This document shows, piece after piece, positions 38,401-50,400 of a DNA stretch of 64,000 bases. The stretch lies in assembly GCA_963989385.1 (NCBI GenBank), contig OZ022505.1, forward strand, positions 54,191,737-54,255,736, read 5' to 3'. Position numbers and translations under genes: made by a program. This DNA comes from Ctena decussata (lineage: Eukaryota; Mollusca; Bivalvia; Lucinida; Lucinidae). Numbering within the stretch: the stretch's first letter is position 1; each line of letters begins with the position of its first letter. The notes below the pieces were generated by a model, which was not told where the DNA came from, searched no databases, and saw only the letters and a list, made by a program, of their open reading frames with translations.

Positions 38401-41400
38401 ACCCATAAGCCAATAAAGGCCAATAGTTTTCTTTGTATTCGATAATAATAGATCATTTAATTGCTCACTAAGAAGACTTTTCCAAAAGCTTGATTAAATG
38501 TATAAAAAGTGCGTAAAAACACAAAAACAAGGCATCAGTAGACAAACTGGAAGTTGAGGGACGTTTGTAATTTGCATTCAAGGGCCAGAGCTCCAGATAA
38601 GAAGGGGTAACAGGGATAATTTAGGGATAATTTTCCTTATTTTTCCATTTAAACATACATTGTGACCCCTCATTAGAACCGTCTCGCCGCGACGGTTCTA
38701 ATGAGGGGTCACAACGTATGTTTTCGATGAGAAATAAGAAAATTATCTCTGAATTATCCCTGTTACCCCTTCTTATCTGGACCACTGAAGGGCTTTCACT
38801 ATTAAACTGAAAGACAGAAAAACTATCCGCAAATTAATTGTTTACATTGCCGAATGAAAGATACTGATTCCGATTCCTAAAAGAAAGGCTGGTAAAATTA
38901 CTTTATAGAGTTATAACAGATGTAACCAAAACCAAAGCGTTTCAATACGTACCAATGACCAGGACAGTTCATTGGCTTAAGACCATACTTTTCTTTCTCT
39001 ATTTCAAACTTGAACATGTTATCCTGAAATAAGAGGGCATTTAGTTATAATTCTGAAAAAAATCTTTGTCCATATAAACATGAGCTCCTTTCACTCATTA
39101 AAACCGCGGCGAGGCTGTTCTGGTAATGTTTTTATGGCAAATAAACAAAATTTGCCTCAGTCAACACTCTAAATTATTGGGCATTGTCAGGAGTCTGTAA
39201 TGGAAGTAACAAGAATTATTTGTACTTTCATACCATGCACACATAATAAATTCAGAGAATAAAGGCCACGGCCCAGTTGTTCAAAGCATCATTAGATTAA
39301 CAAAGTCGTTAGTCGAGGATTCGTTAAGTCTTACAGTACTCACAAAATCAATTGGGGTAATATTTTTTGCTGAAAGTTGGGAGAAAGCTTCTCACCTTTT
39401 TTCAGCAAAAGATGCATTGTTTTTGCATACATTTGAAAATTTTTTAACATCTCATTAACTAACGACATCATTATTTTTGAACAACTGGGCCCTGAACACT
39501 TTATTTCACTTTAACTTTCACTTTAACTCTTTCGGCGCCAAATTTTTCAGACGACAAATTTTCGTCTGCTCAAATCATCAGACGACAGATTTGTAATTCG
39601 AAATTTTAACAATCTAAAGACATTTTTCATAAAATCAGGCTTTTTAAGTTCATATTTGAATGGCAAACAGTGTAGATCCTGATCAGACGGCTCTTTTAAG
39701 AGCCGGCTGATCTGGATATACGCTGTTTGCAAAGTCGCATTTTTGCGACTTTGGCGCCGAAAGAGTTAAGGCATCACAAGCAATACAATCAGCTCACACC
39801 TGACTGTCTACCCTACTGACTTCACTGCTGCATTGGTAACTTGCAACTATATGAGTCTCGACACGACAAAACCAACAAAGTGGCATGTGCGCCCATCTGC
39901 CCAGTCTGATCAGAGCCTTCACTATTGGCATGGAGCTAGCTTAGACCCTTAGCTACCCTTGAAGCAAACAGTGAATTCAGACTCTGATCAGGCTGGGCAG
40001 ATGCCCAGGCTGATCTGAGTCTCAGCTGGGCGCACATGCCACTGTTGGTTTTGTAGTGTTGCGGCTCATATACAGTATGCCTAGACTGACATAAAGTTTT
40101 TATACACCAAGATATACAACTTGTTCAAAATATCATCATTCCCACAACATGTTCTAATTTACATAAGTCCATTAATGAAGTTGCTAAAGCAATGACAAAC
40201 TTTATCAAACAAATGCAGTCCATTTGGTCAAAATCAGTAGATGATTTGTAACATTTCTGCGAGTATATTAAAGGCACTCTCTCTCTCATCGAAAATCAAT
40301 CCTTAACACTTACAGTGCCACAACTGAAAATAGCTGATTTTATGAGAACAGCATAGATCAAGATGAGCCACTTCATCTGGATATACGCTGTTTGCCCCTT
40401 ATTCTTTAAATTGTCACTATGACCGAGCTTGAACGAAACATTTTCTTAAATTTTGTTGTCTGCTTTTTGGTGCTGTAAGGGTTCATATACATGTACTGCT
40501 TATCTGCTGACTGCAGAGTCCAGGTAAGAGGGGGTATTGAGGATAATTCAAAGATAATTTTTCTCAATGAAAACATATCTTCTGACCCCTCATTAGAACC
40601 GTCTCGACGAGACGATTCCAAAGATGGGTCATAAAATATGTTTTTGTGGAGAAATATGGCTAATTATCCCTAAATCATCTCTGTTACCCCCTCTTATCTG
40701 GAGCAGTGCAGTGCCTTGAGAAAATAAACTTACAGAATAATGTTGCCAATGACCTGAGGTCTCCCATAATCTGTGGTTATACATATTTGGAGAGACAACT
40801 TCACTGTACCCTCTCTTTCTGTACTCAGTCTGCAAACAGAATATAACCAATTCGTTAGATACTGAATGGCTGTAGTGCAGTGGATATTGCATAAGACTAC
40901 CAATCCAGGACCCCTCAACCCCCCCCCCACCCCCCCACCACCACCTCCGTAAAATCTGACCAATTTACATGACTACCAATCCAGGGGGTGCAGGTATGAC
41001 CTATGTGATGGTGGGAAGTCATGCCCAATTTCACTCACTGTGAGATACCTTCTGTGTTCTTTGAAAATCACAATTCATTTTTGTACAAAGGATCTTAACA
41101 GCTAAACAAGTAGGTGTTTTGAGGATAATTATATGACCCCAGGGGCCGTATTCATAAAGCCACTTAAGTGGTTGCTATGCGGTTGCTAAGGCTAAATATC
41201 TATAAAGGAGATTCCCTACAACTATGAAATTTGGTCTGCAGGAACAGACTTTGTAAGACTGTTCCCCCAGAGCAAATTTCATAGTTGTAGGGAATCTCCT
41301 TCAAAGAAATTTAGCCTTAGCAACAGCATAGCAACGACTTAAGTGGCTTTATGAATACGGCCCCTGATTATAACTGCTTCATGAAGCTGTTCAACTGAAA

Positions 41401-44400
41401 GATCACACTGTATATTTTCAAGAAGTAAACAGTCATCATTAAACAATTGTCCACAAAATTATTCCTCATCTGCGCCTACTTAGCATCAGTAAATCATCAA
41501 GGTCCTTCAAATAGGTCACAGCCTACTGCTAATGAATATAAATTATAACTGTCCCAAACTCTATCCTTATTTGGACCTCTGACCTATCAATCAGTGTACA
41601 ACAAACTTCAGAAAAAAGCTTAGACTGACAGCAGTGACAGTGACTGAATTACTATATTTTCACTTAAACATACACTACATGAGCCGCGACATGACAAAAC
41701 CAACAAGTATCATGAGCACCACACAAAGACTCAGATCAGCCTGGGCATTCCCTCAGTCTGATCAGAGCCTTTACTGTCAGCATGGAGCCAGCTTAGACAA
41801 TTAGCTACCCTTACAGCACATAGAGAAGACTCTGATCAGATTGGGCGGATGCCCAGGCTGATCTGAGTCGCTGCTGGGTACATATGCCACTTTAATGGTT
41901 TTGTCGTGTCGCCGCTCAATTTATACACAGGTTATGATTGTATTACAGTAGGACTTCCATAAATCAAAGTGCAAGGGATCAGAGCCCTAGATAAGAGGGA
42001 GTATTTGGTGATAATTAGGGATAATTTTCATTAATTCTGGATAAAAACATAAGTTGTGACCCCTCATCTGAACATTCTCGATGAGACGGTTCAAATGAGG
42101 GGTCACAACATATGGTTTCAATGAGAAATAAAGAAAATTATCCTTCAATTATCATCGAATATCCCTCTTATCTAGAGCTCTGAGGGATGTTCAGTCTGTT
42201 CAAACTATCAAGAATTTGATTTATTGAGATGTTAAATGAATGTAGTTATATAAAGGATCTTACATGAGTGCTTGTGTATTATTGAATTTATTAAACAAGT
42301 TGGGGAAAACGATAAGATGCGAGGCTTTGCCGAGCATCTTATCGGTTTTCCCCAACAAGTCTAATAAATTCAATAATACAGGAGCAGGAATGCAAGATTC
42401 TATTTATCATATGACACTAAAATTGCATTTCATTAGCAAAGTTTTCATTAAAATGTCATGATTTCGCCATTAGATAACGCGACATTTTTACGGACGTCAA
42501 CGCATAACGTTACAACGTAATTTGCGTATTTAATCCACTAGTTGATTATCGAATTTAATGCATGGCTTTATCACACTCTCAGATGCGACGTCATATGATA
42601 AAATAATGCAGGCTTCAGAATGACTTAATCAAACACTTTGAATTATCAGCATTCGTTTATTGAGGTTCTACTATATCTTTAATATGTTATTATTAAGTGT
42701 TTTATTTGGAATAAATATTGTTTTATCAAAATTCTACGAACAGCTTAAAAGACAGAATCTTTACAAACCTTTATAAAGTCTATAAGAGTGTTGTATATAT
42801 GAGCACCATTGGGTAAAAAGAAACAGCTTCCTGGGCTCAACTCGTGGAAAAAGAATAATTCTTGTTCCTGAAATTGGATGATTTGAGTTGTGATACTAGA
42901 AATGGTTCATTTTCTCATGTGTAACCTGTAAAAACTTGAGTTCAGAGCCCTAGAGAAAACATCTACCATAAAAATTGAAAACACTGGGACCTATAACAGT
43001 GCAGACCCAGATAGGATAGCAGTCTCATCAGAGTCTACACTGTTTGCCGGTCCATCTACATCATCTTGACACATTAATGTGTTGTAAAACAGTTGTGTTC
43101 TAATCGTAAGACAATACTGGTAATTGTTTTATGTGTCCCAATTTTTTTAGTTTTTACAGAATTCTCTCAAATATTACTTTCGGGGAACAATATCTTTGTC
43201 CCTAAAGATCACATTATCTTGTTACCTCAAACTGATACGAGCCACAACATGACAAAACCAACAAAGTGGCATGTGACAGGGCCAAGAGTCAGGTCTGCCT
43301 GGGCAACCCGCCCAGTCTGATCAGAGTTTTTGCTGTCAACATGGAGGCAGCTTAGACCCTTAGCTACCTTTTAAGTGCACATCAAAGACTATGGTCAGAC
43401 TGAATGGATGTCCAGGCTGATCCGAGTCTTCGTGTAGCTAATATGCCACTTTCTTGGTGTTGTGGTGCCACTGCTCATACACAAAACCCTGTTCTCTCCA
43501 GCTGTTATCTTGTAGCTACAAGATAATAAGTTCCCCCACAACAAATATGGACAGGTGTATCTTTTGTTATTCTATACTGAGGCCTCAAAATATTACCATG
43601 CAGGAACAACATATTTTCCTAAGAGAGCAAAATACTACCCAAACAGTCTGATCTGTTTATAGGTTGACAAATTTGCAATCCATGAATATGACAGATCTGC
43701 AAAGCTTTACCATACAACAGGTATATTCACAAGAATGATCAGAAATAATAGCTCCTTAAAGCTCTTTTAACCCATGTACATGCAAACTAAAGCAAGTGAG
43801 TATGGGCTCGATATATACTGCCAGCAAATGCACCCTTAACTGAAGCAAAAGTATACAAATAACTCAAAACTTTAACGCAAATAATAAGGGATGGAAATGA
43901 AAATATCTAATGAGAATTTGTGATTAGGAGTACTGTTGTAACATTTTCAAGGACAAATGAGGTTAAAATAACTTTTTATGCACAATTATCTTCAAGTACA
44001 AAGTTTATCTAAACCCTTATTTAAACAGTATTTCAGAATAATGTTGAAATGACCCTCACCTGTCCTATTTTTCTATGGTTTCTTTTGGCAGCTTCCTCTT
44101 GCAAATGCTTCCATTCTTTCATCATCTTGGGGTCGGGGAATGATATACCATATAATCTCTGTAGGGACTCTGCATCTGCTTTACCCTCCCAGTAAGTTGA
44201 TGAATTCTGAAAGATTATTTATGCAACTCCCATGACATTTTATACTTGAGCCAATTGTTAAGCAAAGGTGGCCATAAACCAGGGCTCGGTTGTTAAAAAG
44301 CATCGTTAGTCAAGGATTTGTTATGTCTTCTAGTATACATCAAATCAAGTGTGCTAATATTTTTTGCCGAAAAAATGAGAGGAGCGTTTGAACTGCAAAA

Positions 44401-47400
44401 GCTCCTCAATTTTTTTTTTTTGGGGGGGGAAAGTGGCAGTTTTTGCATACAGTATATTTGAAAATTTAATTTCTCATTAGCTAACTATGTCATTGGTTTG
44501 GAAAAATCAACCCAGATCTTACAATAAAAACTAATAGACTTTCTGCAAGCAAAACATGGCTTTCTCAACTGTGCATCGGCCGAACCCACAGCAGTGAGAG
44601 CCCCAATGTTTAAAAGTCAGCACTTATAATCACAACGCCATGGAGTCCCTTCAAATCATAATCACCTACAAAATCACACCATGTGTCTACATCAATACTT
44701 AGAACGTTTAAAAAAATCTCTTGTGGCATGCCAGTATGGACAAGTTATTACAGACAAAAGCATAACTTTTGATACAAAATGTACCAACAGAAATGTTAAA
44801 TTTTGCTCATTACTTGGGGGTGATCAGGTAGAGCAAAAGTGCGGGGTAGCTTTCAGTGCCAGGGCATACTACTTTTTTTATTAATAGTAGGCCCTTGCCT
44901 ACTGTGCTTGCAGTAAGTGCAGGTTGGGGTTGTTTGGACATTTTTTCTCTCAACCATCATTTCTCTTTTTTCTCCCTCTCTCTTTGGGAGACAGCCTGAT
45001 ATATACTGAAATACTGTCTCAAAGGGCTGTCAAACCCAAAGTAACCAACCAACAAATCTCATTATTTTTTTTTTCTCTTGCAAATGTTCTTAGGTTCTGA
45101 CAACCAAATATAAATTAAAAGAATATTTGATGATAATTGCAGGATAATGTTTTTGAATTTTTTCCCTGAAAATGCATCCTGTGGTCCCGTCATCTAAACT
45201 GTCCCATTGTGGGGTCACAACATATGTTCCACACAGATTTAACAAAAATTATCCCTGCTTATTTTAAAGTACTCCCTCATACGCCAGAGCTCCAGATAAG
45301 AAGGGGTAACAGGGATAATTCAGAGATAAATGTTCTTATTCCTCAATGAAAACATACGTAGTGACCCCTCATTAGAACCGTCACAACGTATGAAGACGGT
45401 TCTTGTTAGGGGTCACTATGTATGTTTTTATGCCAAAATAAGGAAAATTATCTACAAATTATCCCTGTTTCCCCTTTTTATCTGGAACTCTGACTCATAC
45501 CTAAAGTGCTATTACCACCAGATAATTTAGCAATATTTTTACCTTTATCACAGCTATAGACTTGATCTTGCCAGTATGTCGTACATGAGGTCCTCTACAC
45601 AGATCTATCAACGGTCCACATCTACAAAGGAACAGCTAAATCAACTAGAATTTGTGCTAAGATGAGTACTCTGGTTGCCCTTTATAATGTTTCTCACTGT
45701 AATTCTATTATAAGTGTTAAGCTACCACATTTTGACTAACATTGAGACTATACTACTAGCATTTATGCTCCTTTGTATTCTGATTATAATTTAAAGGTTG
45801 TTTTTAATTCTTCATAAAATCATTATCCCATTTTTTCAACTATATCATGTCAGAATTCAAAATCTACAGGGCAAACAGTGTAGATCCAGATGAGGCTGCT
45901 CATGATAAGCAGGCTCGTCTGGATCTACCCTGTTTGCAAATTCAACTATTTTTATTTTTGTGTTTTAACAACATATATCTTACGGTAAATATACTCACTT
46001 ATATACAGTGGTGGTGGGGGTATCTATTTTTTGGTTGATGATTCGCTGTTTAAACTTGTTATACTGGAAAATAAACAAGAAAGGTTGTCATGGCAACACC
46101 TGAAAAGTATAACCAATGTCTTGCTTTTGCTAGCCACTGGCAAATATGAGCCTTGACACGAAAAAAATAAAAGCATCGAAAACGACTGCATGATACCCCG
46201 CCACTGCAAACCATTTTCACATACTGATTTTTTCCAGATTCCTTTTTTCTCTGTATAATCCCAGGGCAGGGGCAGCTGTACCCACTGAACATGGACAAAA
46301 GTCTTTGTCATGACAGCACACTTCATAACTCTGAAAACTTACAATAAGTGTCTGATAAATCACTTACCACTTCAATCAAATACAATTTTAGTGATTTTAA
46401 ATATGTGGCCATGGGGCAGGGGCAGATAGCCCCTAAAGGATCAAATTTTAATCACCACAAGAAGCTTTTGTAATTACTTCTATCATCAGATGTAAATTTC
46501 TGAATCTGTTGCACATGATTTTATATAGATTTTACCCCTATCATCTGATTTTATGCATGTATATGGCCCAGGGGCAGAGGAGATAACTCCCATGGGGTAC
46601 ATTTGAGCATCATTGGAGGCTTTCATCACTCGGATCATTTGCTGTAAGTTTCAGAAGAATCGCTTCAAACTCTGATTTTATATGGAATTTTTCATGATTT
46701 TATACATGTATATTGCCCTAGGGCAGGGGCAGATAACCCCAGACGATATAATTTCTGGGCTCATACAAAGCTTATGTTACTTCGATCATGTTTGTGAAGT
46801 TTCAACATGATACTCCCAGTAGTAAAGGAACTAGAGGCCAGAAACCATTTTTTGTACATTAACAAGTGCCATAACTCTGTCAGAAATTATCGAAATTTGC
46901 CCATTAACAATCCCAAGCGAGACATTCTTGATACTATTGTATATGCAAAATCTGAAGAAAATCCGTCGATAAATACTGAAGTTATCGAATGGAAACGAAG
47001 TGCGGACGGACAGACAGACGTAAGTACTACGGACGGACGGACGGACACACGGACGGCCAACGTGAAAACAAAATACCCTGCCACACGTTAGTGGCGGGGT
47101 ATAAAAAAAAAAGTGGTTGTGCACCCAGCACAGACTCAGATCAGCCTGGGTATCCGCCCAGTCTGATCAGACTCTTCGCTAAGTGCTTAAAGGGTAGCCA
47201 AGGGACTAAGCTACCTTTATGCAGACAGTGAAGACTCTGATCAGACTGGACGAATGCCCAGGTTGATCTGAGTCTGCGCTGGACGCACAACCACATTGTT
47301 GGTTCTCTCGTGTCGTGGCTCAATTATGTCCAGTATATGTATCATATGAGCCGCAACACAACAGAACCAACAAAGTGGCATTTGTGCCTAGCAAAGACTC

Positions 47401-50400
47401 AGATCAGCCTGGGAATCTGTCAAGTCTGATCAGAGTCTTTGCTGTCTGCATGCAGCTAGCTAAGACCCTTAGCCACCTTTTAAGCACATAGGGAAGTCTC
47501 TGGTCAGACTGGGCAGATGCCCAGGCTGATCCAAGTCTTCCCTGGGTGCACATGCTACTTCGTTGCTTCTCCTAGTTGCAGGCAGAATAAAAATTCAATG
47601 TAAGGTGTTTATGTCCTGCAAAAATTAAAGTACAGTGATAATCATTTAGGTCATGGTGAATTAACATTAACATGATTATTCATGGTTCATACAGATTTTT
47701 CAAACATGTTAGGTACTTTTTAGGGACTTTTGCAACAGTTTTAAGGACTCAATATATATGACCATACCTTTGATATTTTATTAAAATATGTAATATTACA
47801 CAATCTACCAATTACCCTTAAGAACAGATCTATGGTGTCCATGTGTATACCTCTATGTTTCCCTGACATTTTCACAAAGGGAGACAACTCATCATGACTT
47901 CCTGTTTGCCTTTGGAACACATGGACCTGCTTAGATCAATATTGCCACTATGGGTTGAGGGAGCAGGTGGGGGTGGAATAGTAAACTCTCCCATGCCTCT
48001 TTGTGAGGAATCTACTCGCCGATTCAGTTTATGCTTCTCACTTTTTTCATGGGATCTCAATGCGCACTCTCCCATCTTTCCAAGATAGATCAGTTTTGTG
48101 AAAACTTTGCAGAATGCCTTGTATTTGTCCTCTGCTTTCATGACCCAATCGTATGTTGCAGACCACTTTGGGTTGAATACACATTTACCCATGATAATCT
48201 TAGATTATCTACGTAAAAAACTATGGAAACATTCCCAATCAACAATTTTTCAAGACGGTGACATTTTATGGCATGTGTTGTCATTAAAAACAATGACTAT
48301 TAACATGACTACCGTGTACACATGCAGAATAGAACAGAATATTTTCTGTTCAAGAGAGGAACTACCGTATTTGAACTGAGAACTACCCGGTATGAAATTT
48401 ACGGATTTCTTCTCAAAATATCAAGTTTTTGGAAAGAATATTGACCAAAACAATGCAAAATAAAATTTAAGGCCATTAAATCTGACTTTTAAGGCCCCCC
48501 AGATAGTATTTAAGTGCTTTTTAGGGCCTCCAATGCAAATTAAGGACTTTTTAAGTCAACCTCCAAAATTCAAGGCCTTTTCAAGTCTGTGCGAACCTTG
48601 TTATTATATCAGCTTGTCAGACAAAAGCAAACATATTTACCATTTCGAAGCAACATTTTGCATGTGTGCCCTCCTACCCTCTGTGTAAATCATGATAAGA
48701 AAAGCTACATATTTCTTATCATCTCCTACCACAGCACCAGATAAGGTGGTGTTTTCAAGGATAATTCTGAGATAATTTTTTCTTATTTCTCAACCAAAAA
48801 ATATGTTGAGATCCCACATTAGAACTGTCTCAGCGAGACAGTTCTAATGAAGGGTCACAACATATGTTAACACAGATTTTTGCTGAAAATATAGACAATT
48901 ATCCCTAAATTATCCCTGCGGTGCCTTCTTATCTGGAGCTCTGTCTCTACCTCAAACATTTTCAGGAGATTTTCTTTCGTCATCACCAGGCGTTCAAAAG
49001 GTTGTTTATCTTTCAGGATGCCTTTCACTTTATTCTCTATCACAGGGTAATCATGGCTCGAGATTTGTCTGAAAACATATCAATACTGACTGTACAACAG
49101 ATAGATTTTCAGCTAGGGCGAGCGTCGCAAATTTCATATCAAGAGATCATAAGCTTAAGATTAAATTTTTCATATGACAAATTTATAGCAACCAAACAAC
49201 AAATGTTGGTCGCTTTACGATAAAACACGCATTTCTGTTCTATTCTTTTCTGCCCCATACCACTAAGGCTTCAATTTTTTTTCTGTCACCGACTTCCATT
49301 GGAGAAAATTAAGCAAAATCCCTTCACTACTGCTGAAGTTATGCTCAGGACAAAAGTGTTATGGAAGCATGCACGAATGAAGACCATTGCTATATCCTCT
49401 TTATTCTGGCAATAGGATAACAAAGAAACTCTTGTGATACAGGCCCAGTCCTCACAAATCCGTCTAAATGCCTGACATGTTTGGTAAAAATTCATTTGGT
49501 CAGGTAAAATTCTTTAAATTTTTCAAGTATATTTTAGTCACATTATTACCAGATTAATTTCCTTAAAATTTCTCACATTTGTGAACTCTGTAAGCCTCAC
49601 CTTTCTGAACACATATCATAATAGAATCCCTCCTCTATAGGTGGTCCATAGCATAAGTGTCCCCCATACAGACATTCCATAGCCTCACCCATGATGTGAG
49701 CACTTGAGTGCCAAAACACATACTGGCCTGCAATTTTGAGTGCATTTTACTGAGAAAATTCTAAAAATGTTGACACCTAAACTTATTACCGCAACCGTCC
49801 TAAAAATTGAACAATTTGGTTTTACAATACAGTAATGAGCCTAAAAGGCAAAAAGTGTAGTCCCTGAGTCTGGGTCTGCACTGTTTGTTCAGTTTGGTTT
49901 TACAATACAGTAATGAGCCTAAAATATTTTTTGTAGTGATGCAAGAAGGCTCCAATGAATTTTTTTGCTAAATTTTGGCTGCCATCACATTGCATGGCAA
50001 GTTTTTTTTTCATGATTTTTATCAACAGGGGCTGACAAATCCATTGCCCGGACGCCCGGGACAAGCTCCAAATCTGGCTGGACAAGTGCTATTTCCAGCT
50101 CGACGCCCGGCCGGGCAAGTAAAAGAAAATCCCCAACACATAAAAATTTGGAAAGAATAACTGTAAGCGTGTTCAAAAAGACAGCCGCACTGCTGTTTAT
50201 AGCTATAATTATCATGATTTTCTCACCTTTAGTTACTGAAAGTTTGTTTATTGTCATCCATCCGTTAATCCAGCGTAATGGTTACTGACGGTGTTTGCGA
50301 CACCTGTCAATCATTTAGCGAAATTTCACAACTAGATGTGGACCGTTGACCAATGAGTTTTCTTCTGGGATGCATGATGAGCATGAGTCAAAATACAGTC

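Noticed and set aside
46807..47124. Overlapping 90-100-codon frames on both strands
   Set aside because: They translate the ACGG microsatellite and hairpin end of element D5.
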